Assembly: GCA_025938935.1 (NCBI GenBank)
Contig: JAPCWB010000001.1
Span: 2,480,001-2,544,000 of the forward strand
DNA: 64,000 bases
DNA from: Novosphingobium sp. MW5
GTDB taxonomy: Bacteria; Pseudomonadota; Alphaproteobacteria; Sphingomonadales; Sphingomonadaceae
Direction: 5' to 3'
Both the position numbers and the translations under genes were made by a program. The notes under the pieces were generated by a model. It ran no database searches, was not told the origin of the DNA, and saw nothing but the letters and a program-made list of their open reading frames with translations. Shown here piece by piece: positions 26,973 to 36,366 of this stretch (position 1 is the stretch's first letter; every line of letters starts with the position of its first letter).

Positions 26973-29900
26973 CTATTTCCGGGCCTTGCGGGCGATTGTA
27001 CTGAGGCCCTTGGTGAGCTGGAACAGCCCGTTGAGCCGCGAACGCGGATCGCCCCAGGTGCGGGTGATGACCAGCTTGTTGTCCGGCCGCAGCTTCACCG
27101 TGCCTTCCAGACGCTGGCAATAGGCGATCAGGCCGGCAGGGTCGGGGAAGGTATCCTCGTGGAAGCTGACCAGTGAACCCTTCGCGCCGACATCGATCTT
27201 GGCGATGTTGGCCTCGATCGCCTGGCGCTTGATGCCGATGAGCTGGATGAGATTTTCGGTGGGCGCAGGCAGCGGGCCGAAGCGGTCGATCATTTCGGCG
27301 GAGAGCGCCTCCACCTCGTCTCCGCTCTCGGCATCGTTGAGGCGCCGGTAGAGCGCCATGCGGACGGCGAGATCGGGTACGTAGTCCTCGGGGATCATGA
27401 TCGGGGCATCGACCGTGATCTGCGGACTGGGGCCGGCGGATTCGCGCTTGATGCCGGCCACTCCTGCCTTTGCTTCGAGGATCGCGTCTTCCAGCATCGA
27501 CTGGTAAAGTTCGAAGCCCACTTCGCGGATGTGGCCGCTCTGCTCGTCGCCGAGCAGGTTGCCAGCGCCGCGAATGTCGAGGTCGTGGCTGGCCAGCTGG
27601 AAGCCGGCGCCCAGACTGTCGAGATCGCCCAGCACCTTGAGCCGCTTCTCCGCCACTTCGGAAAGCTGCATGTCCGCCGGCGTTGTCAGATAGGCATAGG
27701 CGCGCAGCTTAGACCGCCCGACGCGTCCGCGCAGCTGATACAGCTGGGCAAGGCCGAAACGGTCCGCGCGGTGGATGATGATCGTGTTGGCGCTGGGGAT
27801 GTCGAGCCCGCTTTCGACGATGGTGGTGGAGAGCAGGACTTCGTACTTCTTCTCGTAGAAGGCGCTCATCCGCTCTTCCACTTCGCCCGCGCCCATCTGG
27901 CCGTGGGCGGAAACGAAGCGGACTTCGGGCACGGTGTTGCGCAGCCATTCCTCGACATCGGCCATGTCGGCGATGCGCGGCACAACGATGAAGCTCTGCC
28001 CGCCGCGATGGTGTTCGCGCAACAGGGCCTCGCGCATCACCATGTCGTCCCATTCCATCACATAGGTCCGCACGGCCAGTCGGTCGACCGGCGGGGTCTG
28101 GATGGTGGACAGCTCGCGCAGGCCGGACATGGCCATTTGCAATGTGCGCGGGATCGGCGTGGCGGTGAGCGTGAGGACGTGGACGTTGGTCCGCAGGGTC
28201 TTCAGCCGTTCCTTGTGGTTGACGCCAAAGCGCTGTTCTTCATCGACAATGACAAGGCCAAGCCGCTTGAAGTTCAGGCCCTTGGACAGCAGGGCATGGG
28301 TGCCCACGACGATATCGACTGTGCCATCCGCCAGCCCGGCCTTGGTGGCTGCCGCTTCCTTCTCACCGACCAGTCGTGAGAGGCGCCCGATATTGAGCGG
28401 GAAGCCGGCAAATCGCTCGACAAAGCCGCTGTAGTGCTGGCGGGCAAGCAATGTGGTGGGCGCGATCAAAGCGACCTGCTGGCCAGCCATGGCTGCAACG
28501 AAGGCCGCGCGCAGGGCAACCTCGGTCTTGCCAAAGCCGACGTCGCCGCAGACGAGGCGGTCCATCGGCTTGCCCTCGGCCAGGTCGCCAAGCACGTCGT
28601 CGATGGCGGCCTCCTGGTCCTCGGTTTCCTGCCAAGGGAAGCGTTCGGCAAACTGGTCATAGGCAGCTTGTTCGGGGAGCAGGACCGGCGCCTGCCGCAG
28701 CGCGCGCTGGGCGGCGGTGCGCAGCAGTTCGTGCGCGATCTCGCGGATGCGCTCCTTCAGGCGGCTGCGGCGCTTCTGCCATGCCTCGCCGCCAAGCCGG
28801 TCAAGCGCCACACCCTCGCTCTCGCTGCCATAGCGTGAGAGGACGTCGATGTTCTCGACCGGCACGTAGAGCTTGTCGCCGCCGTGATAGACCAGCATCA
28901 CGCAGTCGTGCGGACTCTTTCCGACCGGGATCGATTGCAGGCCCTCGTAGCGGCCGATGCCGTGCTCCATGTGGACGACGAGATCGCCCGGCGTCAGCGC
29001 GGCCAGTTCGGCAAGGAAGGCATCGGCGCTCTTGCGGCGCTTCTTGCGACGGACGAGGCGGTCACCCAGCAGGTCCTGTTCGGTGACCAATTCGATCTCG
29101 CGGCCCGAAAAGCCGGTGTCGAGCGGCAGGACGAGCGCTACCGGCGCGCCCTTGGCGGCAAGGCCGAGCGCCTCCTGCCAGCTATCCGCCCAGACCGGGG
29201 CGGGGCGCACGGCTTCACCGATGATCGCTGCAATTCGCGCGCGGCTGCCGGCGGAGTAGCAGGCGATAATGGCCTTGCGCTTTTGCGCGGCCTGTCCGGT
29301 CAGGAACTTGCCAGCCGCCTCGTAAACATTGTCCCCCCGAGCGCGTTCCGGGGCGAAGTCTCGGCCTGAGGAAAAGCCGAAATCGATGACAGAGGCGCTT
29401 TCGGGCTGGGCAAAAATGTCGGTGCGGTGAATCGGCAGGGCGGCGATCTGCCCGTCGAACTCGCCGCGGCTCAGGTAAAGCGCGTCGGGCTTGAGCGGGC
29501 GATAGGACCCCGGTGCCTTGCCTGAGGTATCCGTGCGTGCAGCGAAATAGTCCGCAATATCCGCCAGCCGCTCCTCAGCCGCTCCCTGGGCCGCGCTGTC
29601 GATCAGGATGAGGTCATCACCATCAAGGTGATCGAACAGCGTATCCATCCGCTCTTCGAAAAGCGGCAGCCAGTGTTCCATCCCGGCCAGTCGCCGGCCG
29701 TCGCTGACCGCTTGGTAGAGCGGATCCGAGGTTGCATTGGCCCCGAACATCTCGCGGTAACGCGTGCGGAAGCGCTTGACGCTTTCCTCATCGACCAGCG
29801 CTTCGCTGGCGGGGAGCAGCAGGTGTTGTTCGACAACCCCGGTCGAGCGCTGGGTATTGGGATCGAACAGGCGCAGCGTTTCGAGTTCGTCACCAAAGAA

Positions 29901-30449
29901 ATCGAGCCGCAGTCCAACATCCAGCCCACTGGGAAATATGTCGAAAATCGATCCGCGCACCGCGAACTCGCCCGCGTCGACCACGGTGTCGGTGCGAGAA
30001 TACCCCTGGCGCTGGAGCAGGGCGATCAGGCTTTCGCGTCCGATCTCCATCCCCGGCTTGAGCAGACGGACAGATTCGCGGATGCGGAACGGCGTGAGCA
30101 CGCGCTGGAGTGCGGCATTGATCGTGGTAACCAGCAATTGCGGTCCGGCGGCCTTGCCCTGCAAGCGGTGGAGCGCGGCGAGGCGGCGGGCGCTGACTGA
30201 CAGCGCGGGGCTGGCACGGTCATAGGGCAGGCAGTCCCACGCCGGAAATTCGACCACGTCCAGTTCCGGCGCGAAGAACTGCGCGGCATCTGCAATCGCG
30301 CGCATCGCGGCTTCATCTGGCGCAATGAACACCGCCCGGCCTTTTGCCGCACGGGCGAGGTCGGCCAGCACCAGCGGCTGCGCGCCGCGGGAGACCGAGG
30401 ACAGCGTCAGCGGGCTGCGCGCGGAAAAGATCTTGTTCAGGTCAGGCAT
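26973..30449 (-). CDS. mfd: Transcription-repair coupling factor
   Basis: Full-length Mfd (1,158 residues), which removes RNA polymerase stalled at DNA lesions and recruits UvrA. Domain order: N-terminal UvrB-like module, RNA polymerase interaction domain (VVHMEHGIGRYEGLQSIPVG near residue 490), superfamily 2 helicase with Walker A GDVGFGKTEVALRAAF near 635 and DEEQRFG near 737, translocation motif (RGRVGRSKLRAYAYL), and the C-terminal TRCF domain. The frame is intact over 3.5 kb. It lies 162 bp from a divergent Dabb gene. With uvrC and recG it makes this region rich in DNA repair genes, though they are not one operon. Confidence 0.98.
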   Translation of the reverse strand: MPDLNKIFSARSPLTLSSVSRGAQPLVLADLARAAKGRAVFIAPDEAAMRAIADAAQFFAPELDVVEFPAWDCLPYDRASPALSVSARRLAALHRLQGKAAGPQLLVTTINAALQRVLTPFRIRESVRLLKPGMEIGRESLIALLQRQGYSRTDTVVDAGEFAVRGSIFDIFPSGLDVGLRLDFFGDELETLRLFDPNTQRSTGVVEQHLLLPASEALVDEESVKRFRTRYREMFGANATSDPLYQAVSDGRRLAGMEHWLPLFEERMDTLFDHLDGDDLILIDSAAQGAAEERLADIADYFAARTDTSGKAPGSYRPLKPDALYLSRGEFDGQIAALPIHRTDIFAQPESASVIDFGFSSGRDFAPERARGDNVYEAAGKFLTGQAAQKRKAIIACYSAGSRARIAAIIGEAVRPAPVWADSWQEALGLAAKGAPVALVLPLDTGFSGREIELVTEQDLLGDRLVRRKKRRKSADAFLAELAALTPGDLVVHMEHGIGRYEGLQSIPVGKSPHDCVMLVYHGGDKLYVPVENIDVLSRYGSESEGVALDRLGGEAWQKRRSRLKERIREIAHELLRTAAQRALRQAPVLLPEQAAYDQFAERFPWQETEDQEAAIDDVLGDLAEGKPMDRLVCGDVGFGKTEVALRAAFVAAMAGQQVALIAPTTLLARQHYSGFVERFAGFPLNIGRLSRLVGEKEAAATKAGLADGTVDIVVGTHALLSKGLNFKRLGLVIVDEEQRFGVNHKERLKTLRTNVHVLTLTATPIPRTLQMAMSGLRELSTIQTPPVDRLAVRTYVMEWDDMVMREALLREHHRGGQSFIVVPRIADMADVEEWLRNTVPEVRFVSAHGQMGAGEVEERMSAFYEKKYEVLLSTTIVESGLDIPSANTIIIHRADRFGLAQLYQLRGRVGRSKLRAYAYLTTPADMQLSEVAEKRLKVLGDLDSLGAGFQLASHDLDIRGAGNLLGDEQSGHIREVGFELYQSMLEDAILEAKAGVAGIKRESAGPSPQITVDAPIMIPEDYVPDLAVRMALYRRLNDAESGDEVEALSAEMIDRFGPLPAPTENLIQLIGIKRQAIEANIAKIDVGAKGSLVSFHEDTFPDPAGLIAYCQRLEGTVKLRPDNKLVITRTWGDPRSRLNGLFQLTKGLSTIARKARK

Positions 30450-30610
30450 GGTCGGTTCTCAGGCACGCAACAGCAAATGCCCCGCGTGCCGATCTGGGCA
30501 TGCGGGGGTAGGAAAAATCGCAACTAGCCAGACAATCGTCGATTGTCTCCCCTCGTGGCGTTGCGCGGTCGGACAAGGCGCGCCATGGCGACGGTTAAGG
30601 GAGCGAGCAA

Positions 30611-30934
30611 ATGACCGAAACACCGTTTCTCAGGCACATGGCGCTGTTCTGGCTGAAGCGTCCCCAATCTGATGAAGACCGCGCGCGGCTGATAGCCGGG
30701 CTGGAAACCTTGCGCGGCATCCCGCAGGTTCTCACTCTCCACATCGGCGTACCGGGATATACCGAGGCCCGCGAAGTGGTCGACAATTCTTGGTCGGTAT
30801 CCGAATCGATGACCTTTGCCAGCTATGCTGATCAGGCGGACTATCAGGTTCATCCCATCCACCAGGCCTTCATCGCAGAATGCGGTGACCTGTGGGAGCG
30901 GGTACTGGTTTACGACATTGTCGATGCAGGGTGA
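30611..30934 (+). CDS. Dabb-family (stress-responsive alpha/beta barrel) protein
   Basis: A 107-residue ferredoxin-like alpha+beta barrel protein. The family pattern is visible: [10 protein letters not shown] at the first strand, a central [20 protein letters not shown] and the [18 protein letters not shown] helix. Dabb proteins are small dimeric barrels, some of which are polyketide cyclases or stress proteins; no function can be assigned here. A GGGAG-type ribosome site precedes the ATG. The convergent sdhE gene ends four bases later. Confidence 0.85.
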   Translation: MTETPFLRHMALFWLKRPQSDEDRARLIAGLETLRGIPQVLTLHIGVPGYTEAREVVDNSWSVSESMTFASYADQADYQVHPIHQAFIAECGDLWERVLVYDIVDAG

Positions 30935-30937
30935 GGC

Positions 30938-31201
30938 TCAGCGCGGGATCTCGACGTAATCGAGCAGCTTCATCCGCTCCATCATCGGCCCGGCATATTC
31001 CTCGGGCACCGAAATCGTTCCCAGCGCCCATCCCATGATGTCTACGTCTTCTTCCTCGATCAGCGTCTCGAACCATTCGATCTGCGCCGCGTCCCACTCG
31101 CCGTGGAAGCGGTCGAAATAGCAGCCGATCATGTAGTCAGCCTCGCGCGTGCCGCGGTGCCAGGCGCGAAAGCGCAGGCGTTTCAGTCGATCCTGATCCA
31201 T
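30938..31201 (-). CDS. sdhE: Succinate dehydrogenase assembly factor SdhE (FAD assembly factor)
   Basis: An 87-residue SdhE/Sdh5-family protein that helps attach FAD to the flavoprotein subunit of succinate dehydrogenase. The family motif RGTREAD (the RGxxE motif) is near residue 16, within RFRAWHRGTREADYMIG. The conserved DIMGWALG helix follows. The start at 31201 (MDQDRLKRL) matches relatives; an in-frame ATG at 31243 would add 14 residues and has a GAGGGA just before it, so it remains possible. It is divergent from recG, 62 bp away. Confidence 0.9.
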   Translation of the reverse strand: MDQDRLKRLRFRAWHRGTREADYMIGCYFDRFHGEWDAAQIEWFETLIEEEDVDIMGWALGTISVPEEYAGPMMERMKLLDYVEIPR

Positions 31202-31263
31202 TTCCGGGGCGCTAGTGCGGGAGGGGCTTTGAGGCAAGGGCATTCCCTCGCTATGACACTGCC

Positions 31264-33321
31264 ATGCGCCCCGAACGGCTGAACCCGCTCTTTGTCGAAA
31301 CGACCAGCCTGAAGGGCGTCGGGCCTAATCTTGCGCGCCCGCTGGAAAAGCTCGGGCTGACGCGGGTGAGGGACCTTGCCTACCACTTGCCCGAACGGTT
31401 CGTGCAGCGCCGCGCGGTGGCCGATCTGGATGAGGCGACGGTGGGGGAGAACGTCGTCGTCGCGGTTACGCCGATCGAATATCGCAGTTCCCCGGGGCGT
31501 GGACCTTTCCGGGTTCTAGCAGTCGACGAGCCGGGTAACACGCTCGCCATCACCTATTTCGGGCGCAACACCGGCTGGGCGAAAAAGGCGCTTCCGCTGG
31601 GCGCAAAGAAATGGATCGCGGGGCGGCTCGACCAGTATGGCCAGCAGTTACAGATGGTCCATCCCGACCATATCAGCGATGAAAGCGGCGCTTTGCTGGG
31701 GGCGCTGTGCGAGCCGATCTATGCCCTGTCTGACGGGCTGACGCAGGGCCGGGCGGGGGCACTGGTGCAGCAGGCGCTGGGCCATGTCGAGGACCTGCCC
31801 GAATGGATCGAGCCGGGCCTGCTGGACCGGATGAAGTGGCCAATCTGGCGCGATGCGCTGCTGCTTGCCCACAAGGGCGACCATCCCTCTGCGCGGGACC
31901 GCCTGGCCTATGACGAATTGCTGGCCAACAGCCTGGCGCTGATGCTCGTGCGCAATGCCAACCGGGCTAAGTCTGGCACGCCGCTGCATGGCGACGGGCG
32001 GCTGCGTACGAAACTGCACCTGCCTTTCGCGCTGACGGGCGCACAGCGGCGTTCGATCAGCGAGATCGAGGGCGACATGGCACAGGCCGCGCCGATGCTG
32101 CGCTTGCTTCAAGGCGATGTTGGCTCGGGCAAGACCGTGGTTGCGCTTGAATCGATGCTCATCGCCGTAGAGGGCGGGGCGCAGGCCGCCTTGCTCGCGC
32201 CGACCGAGATTCTTGCCCGCCAGCACTTCGAAACGCTGCGACGCATGGCCGCGCCGACCGGGGTGAACATCGCCCTGTTCACCGGGCGCGACAAGGGCAA
32301 AGCGCGCGAATCGATACTGATGGGGCTGCTCGATGGCTCGATCGACATTGTCGTCGGCACTCACGCGATCTTTCAGGAGGCGGTGGCCTACAAGCACCTC
32401 GCGCTCGTGGTGATCGACGAGCAGCACCGCTTTGGCGTCGGCCAGCGACTCATGCTCGCGCAGAAGGGCAAGCGCACGCCGCACTGCCTGGCCATGACGG
32501 CAACGCCGATCCCGCGCACGCTGACCCTCGCGCAATATGGCGAGATGGACGTCAGCAAGCTCGATGAAATGCCCCCCGGGCGCCAGCCGATCGACACCCG
32601 CGTCGTCGCGTCAGAGCGTATGGGCGACGTCATAGGGGCGCTGGCGCGGCATATGGAGAGCGGCCAGCAGGCCTATTGGGTCTGCCCGATGGTGCGCGAG
32701 AGCGAGACCGATGACCTTGCCGCCGCCGAAGCACGATTTGCCGAGCTAAGGCAGCATTTCGGGGACAAGGTCGCGCTGGTTCACGGGCAGCTCCGCCCCG
32801 AGGTCAAGGATGCCGCAATGGAGCGCTTCGTGCGCGGCGAGGCAGGCCTGCTTGTTGCCACCACGGTGATCGAGGTTGGCGTGGACGTGCCCAATGCCAC
32901 CCTGATGGTGATCGAGGCGGCGGAGCGCTTCGGCCTTGCCCAGCTTCACCAGCTGCGCGGCCGTGTCGGGCGGGGCGAGGGCAAGAGCACCTGCCTGTTG
33001 CTGCGCGGCGCGGAACTCTCCGAAACCGGCCGTAAGCGGCTTGCCCTGATGCGTGAGACGCAGGACGGCTTTCGGATTGCCGAAGAGGACCTCGACCTGC
33101 GCGGCGGCGGGGAGCTGCTCGGCACGCGCCAGTCTGGCGATACGCCGTTCCGCGTCGCCAGCCTTGAGCAGATCCAACGCCTGCTACCGCTCGCCCATGA
33201 TGACGCGAGGCTGCTGATGGAGCGCGACGGCGGGCTGACCGGCGATCGCGGAGAGGCGGCGCGGTTGCTGCTCTATTTGTTCGAACGCGACTACGGCGTC
33301 CAACTTCTGCGCGGCGGTTAG
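31264..33321 (+). CDS. recG: ATP-dependent DNA helicase RecG
   Basis: A 685-residue RecG that remodels stalled replication forks and branched DNA. It has an N-terminal wedge (OB-fold) domain, Walker A GDVGSGKTVVALESM near residue 283, the DEQHRFGVGQR box (DExH type) near 385, the SF2 motifs MTATPIPRTL and RGRVGRGEGKSTCLLL, and a C-terminal TRG-like region around LDLRGGGELLGTRQSG. Length and all motifs are normal. Its stop overlaps by four bases the stop of a convergent small gene. Confidence 0.97.
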   Translation: MRPERLNPLFVETTSLKGVGPNLARPLEKLGLTRVRDLAYHLPERFVQRRAVADLDEATVGENVVVAVTPIEYRSSPGRGPFRVLAVDEPGNTLAITYFGRNTGWAKKALPLGAKKWIAGRLDQYGQQLQMVHPDHISDESGALLGALCEPIYALSDGLTQGRAGALVQQALGHVEDLPEWIEPGLLDRMKWPIWRDALLLAHKGDHPSARDRLAYDELLANSLALMLVRNANRAKSGTPLHGDGRLRTKLHLPFALTGAQRRSISEIEGDMAQAAPMLRLLQGDVGSGKTVVALESMLIAVEGGAQAALLAPTEILARQHFETLRRMAAPTGVNIALFTGRDKGKARESILMGLLDGSIDIVVGTHAIFQEAVAYKHLALVVIDEQHRFGVGQRLMLAQKGKRTPHCLAMTATPIPRTLTLAQYGEMDVSKLDEMPPGRQPIDTRVVASERMGDVIGALARHMESGQQAYWVCPMVRESETDDLAAAEARFAELRQHFGDKVALVHGQLRPEVKDAAMERFVRGEAGLLVATTVIEVGVDVPNATLMVIEAAERFGLAQLHQLRGRVGRGEGKSTCLLLRGAELSETGRKRLALMRETQDGFRIAEEDLDLRGGGELLGTRQSGDTPFRVASLEQIQRLLPLAHDDARLLMERDGGLTGDRGEAARLLLYLFERDYGVQLLRGG

Positions 33322-33620
33322 ACCGAGAGCAGGACCGTATCGGTCTCGCGCGGGGCTTCCGGCGAATAACCGGGGAGCGGTTCGAACTCGCCGTCCATCA
33401 CTTCCGGAGCACCAAGCCCCGCCAGCTTGAACTGGCCAAGCCGTGGCTCTTCATCGCTCCGCCATGCCTTGCCGAGGTTGAGCGCACTGACGAACAGGTC
33501 GCCGTGGCGCTCGAACAGCAGGTGGGGGGCAAGGTCGATGCGAAGGCCATTGTAATTGGCGGCGAGCAGTTTGCGACGGGCAATCGCTTCCATCACAATC
33601 ATGCGCGGGTCAGACATCAA
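33318..33620 (-). CDS. Small WYL-like domain protein
   Basis: A 100-residue protein without a clear catalytic motif. Its pattern (MEAIARRKLLAANYNG, then DLAPHLLFERHGDLFVSALN, then KAWRSDEEPRLGQFKLAGL) resembles a lone WYL domain, a ligand-binding SH3-like fold usually attached to a DNA-binding domain. No helix-turn-helix is present. The function is unknown. The start could be the first or second Met (33620 or 33617). It ends inside the stop region of recG. Confidence 0.65.
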   Translation of the reverse strand: MMSDPRMIVMEAIARRKLLAANYNGLRIDLAPHLLFERHGDLFVSALNLGKAWRSDEEPRLGQFKLAGLGAPEVMDGEFEPLPGYSPEAPRETDTVLLSV

Positions 33621-33739
33621 GGGGTACTCGGTTAGGTCAGGGAGGAATTTGTGCAGTGCACAATGATGCGCGAAGGCTGCCCGGCTGGCAAGCTCGACCT
33701 TAGTCGGCTGGCGAACATTTCAATGTTCTAGGAACGATG

Positions 33740-33816
33740 TGGTCGGGGAAAGAGGATTCGAACCTCCGGCCCCTGCCTCCCGAAGACAGTGCTCTACCAG
33801 GCTGAGCTATTCCCCG
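33740..33816 (-). tRNA. tRNA-Pro (CGG)
   Basis: The minus strand folds as a 77-nt cloverleaf with encoded CCA: acceptor CGGGGAA, D arm AGCTCAGCCTGGTAGAGC, anticodon loop TTCGGGA (anticodon CGG) and T arm GGTTCGAATCC. Confidence 0.96.
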
Positions 33817-33928
33817 ACCGATCGTTCACCCTGTCCTTGGCAAGCCATGGAAGGGCGAGGCAGGAGCGCGCCTATAGTGAGGCAATCGCGGGGTGGCAAG
33901 CGGGCAATCGCCTCGCTACGAAAGAACG

Positions 33929-34898
33929 ATGGCCACATTGCTCTCCACTACCGATTCTCCGCAGAAGCGAGCCGATCCCACCCATTGGGAGTGGCAGTAC
34001 ATAGACCTGATGCGTCGAATTTGGGAGCGCGGGGACGAACGGATCGACCGCACCGGGGTGGGCACGCGCTCCATTTTCGGGGCACAGATTCTGCTTTGAC
34101 TTGTCTGGCGGCGCGATCCCTCTGCTCACCACTAAGCGGGTTTACTGGAAGACCGCGACGCGCGAGCTGCTGTGGTTCCTCACCGGCGATACCAACATTC
34201 GCAAGCTCTGCGCACAGGGCGTCGAGATCTGGACCGATTGGCCGCTCGATCGGTACCGAAAGGCGACCGGCAGCGATATTTCGCGGGCCGATTTCTCGAA
34301 ACGGATCGTGGAGGACGCCGATTTCGCCGAGGAATGGGGTGATCTCGGCCCGGTTTACGGTAAGCAGTGGGTCGATTGGCCGACCTTTGAGCCGAATGGC
34401 GATGGCACGTTCAGCGCGGGTCCCGGTATCAATCAGGTGGCGCAGGTGGTTGAAAGCCTGAAGGTCACCCCCGGCAGCCGCCGCCACATCATCGAAGGCT
34501 GGAATGTGGCGGAGCTGGACGCGATGGCGTTGCCGCCGTGCCACAAGACGTATCAGTTCCATGTAGCGGATGGCCGCCTGTCGGGCCTGCTCTATCAGCG
34601 GTCCTGCGATCTCGGCCTCGGCTTCGCCTTCAATATGTGGAGCCTCGCGCTGCTGACGCGCATGCTGGCGCAGCAGACGGGGCTTGAGGCTGGCGAGGCG
34701 GTGTGGATGGGCGGCGACGTTCACCTCTATCTGAATCATCGAGCTTTGGTCGAAGCCCAGCTCGAGCGTGAACCGTCAGGTACCCCACGGCTTGAGATCA
34801 CGCGCCAACGCGATTCGATCTTCGATTACCGCCTCGAAGATTTCTCGGTGGTGGAATACAGTCCGCAATCGCATATTTCAGCGCCCGTCGCGGTCTGA
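33929..34898 (+). CDS. thyA: Thymidylate synthase, frameshifted
   Basis: ThyA makes dTMP from dUMP with methylene-tetrahydrofolate. The N-terminal piece (MATLLSTTD ... [15 protein letters not shown]) is closed early, and the remainder ([19 protein letters not shown] ... [15 protein letters not shown] ... [12 protein letters not shown]) continues in another frame. The catalytic Cys is in ALPPCH. Removing one T at about 34092 restores FGAQIRFDLSGG, giving about 322 residues. As ThyA is normally needed unless a ThyX exists elsewhere, a sequencing error is the simplest explanation. The gene stands alone between tRNA-Pro and the bkd operon. Confidence 0.9.
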
Positions 34899-34984
34899 TT
34901 ATTGCGTAGTTGCGGCGGTCGGCACACGATTCCTGCTGGTGTGCATTGTCATTGACGATCTTTCGATGGAGAAATAATCTAACA

Positions 34985-35003
34985 CAACGTTGAAATTAAT
35001 TTC
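34985..35003. promoter_or_regulatory. Two adjacent palindromes upstream of the bkd operon (operator candidate)
   Basis: CAACGTTG (34985-34992) and GAAATTAATTTC (34992-35003) are both perfect palindromes sharing one base. They lie 80 bp before the E1-alpha start, in an AT-rich patch of an otherwise GC-rich gap. A regulator-binding site is an inference; no known motif is matched. Confidence 0.3.
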
Positions 35004-35082
35004 ACACTGCCGGCCAAGGGGCCCGTGGGTGAATCGACAAGGGAGAACGGCCATTTCTCGAGCTGGCGACAAGGGTTCCCGC

Positions 35083-36366
35083 ATGGCAGGCAAGAGAAAT
35101 CTGCCGCCCCTGGAGTTCTACGTTCCCGAGCCGAAGTTCCGGCCCGGCGATCCGGTCGATTTCGTCCATGTGAACATTCCGCCCGCCGGTGCCCAGCCGC
35201 GCCCGGATGAAGGCTGTGCGGCAATCGAAACCAGCCCGCTCTGCTACGATCTTGTCCGTGTGCTGGATGAAGAGCATCAGGCTGTCGGACCCTGGAACCC
35301 CCGGCTAGACGCCGACACCCTGCGTGAAATGCTGCGCGTCATGGCGCGCACCCGCGCTTTCGATGACCGGATGTACCGCGGCCAGCGGCAGGGCAAGACC
35401 AGCTTCTACATGAAGTGCACCGGCGAAGAGGCGACCAGCGTTGCTTCGGCCTTTGCACTGGCTGCCGATGACATGGTGTTCCCGTCCTATCGCCAGCAAG
35501 GCATCCTGCTCGCGCGCGGCTATCCGATGGTCGAGATGATCAACCAGATCTATTCGAACCGCGCCGACCGGTTGAAGGGCCGCCAGCTGCCGATCATGTA
35601 TTCGGCGCGGGATTACAGCTTCTTCACGATCAGCGGCAACCTGGCGACGCAGTTCCCGCAAGCGGTGGGCTGGGCGCTTGCCAGCGCATCCAAGGGTGAC
35701 AGCCGCATCGCCACCAGCTTCATCGGCGACGGATCGAGCGCCGAAGGCGATTTTCACGCGGCGATGACCTTTGCCACGGTCTATAACGCGCCCGTCATCC
35801 TCAACATCGTCAACAACCAGTGGGCAATCTCGAGTTTCTCGGGCTTTGCCGGGGCAGAGCGAACGACCTTTGCCGCACGCGCGATTGGCTATGGCATGGC
35901 GGGGCTGCGGGTGGATGGCAACGATGCGCTGGCGGTCTATGCCGCAACTCAGTGGGCCGCCAACAGGGCTCGGTCCAATCAGGGCCCGACCCTGATCGAG
36001 CATTTCACCTACCGTGCCGAGGGCCATTCCACTTCGGACGATCCCGGCCAGTACCGCTCCGCCCGCGAGGCCGAGGCATGGCCGCTGGGCGATCCCATCA
36101 ACCGGCTGAAGCAGCACCTTTGCGCGTTGGGCGAATGGGATGACGAGCGCCACGAAGCAATGGACCGCGAACTGGCGGAAGAAGTGAAGGCCGCCACCAA
36201 GGAGGCCGAAAAGAACGGCATCCTGGGTCACGGGCTCCACCACCCGTTCCACACCATGTTCGAGGACGTTTACGAGGAACTGCCTTGGAACCTTGAGGAA
36301 CAGTCTGAACAGGCAATCCGCGAGCGCCGCATCAAATGGCCGAGCTGGAAGGAGTACGAGAAGTGA
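35083..36366 (+). CDS. bkdA1: Branched-chain 2-oxoacid dehydrogenase E1 component, alpha subunit
   Basis: A 427-residue thiamine-diphosphate-dependent E1-alpha that decarboxylates 2-oxo acids from Val, Leu and Ile. Visible are the substrate/phosphorylation-loop region (HSTSDDPGQYRS), the YRQQGILLARG segment and the TPP/Mg motif GDGSSAEGDFHAAMTF near residue 215. The long N-terminal extension and the neighbouring genes favour the branched-chain over the pyruvate enzyme. The start at 35083 (MAGKRNLPP) is chosen over an upstream Met at 34990 that has no family-like sequence. The TGA overlaps the GTG of the next gene. Confidence 0.93.
   Translation: MAGKRNLPPLEFYVPEPKFRPGDPVDFVHVNIPPAGAQPRPDEGCAAIETSPLCYDLVRVLDEEHQAVGPWNPRLDADTLREMLRVMARTRAFDDRMYRGQRQGKTSFYMKCTGEEATSVASAFALAADDMVFPSYRQQGILLARGYPMVEMINQIYSNRADRLKGRQLPIMYSARDYSFFTISGNLATQFPQAVGWALASASKGDSRIATSFIGDGSSAEGDFHAAMTFATVYNAPVILNIVNNQWAISSFSGFAGAERTTFAARAIGYGMAGLRVDGNDALAVYAATQWAANRARSNQGPTLIEHFTYRAEGHSTSDDPGQYRSAREAEAWPLGDPINRLKQHLCALGEWDDERHEAMDRELAEEVKAATKEAEKNGILGHGLHHPFHTMFEDVYEELPWNLEEQSEQAIRERRIKWPSWKEYEK

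Noticed and set aside
27531..28379. Plus-strand frames opposite mfd
   Set aside because: Mfd is intact over the region with helicase motifs, so the opposite frames are shadows.
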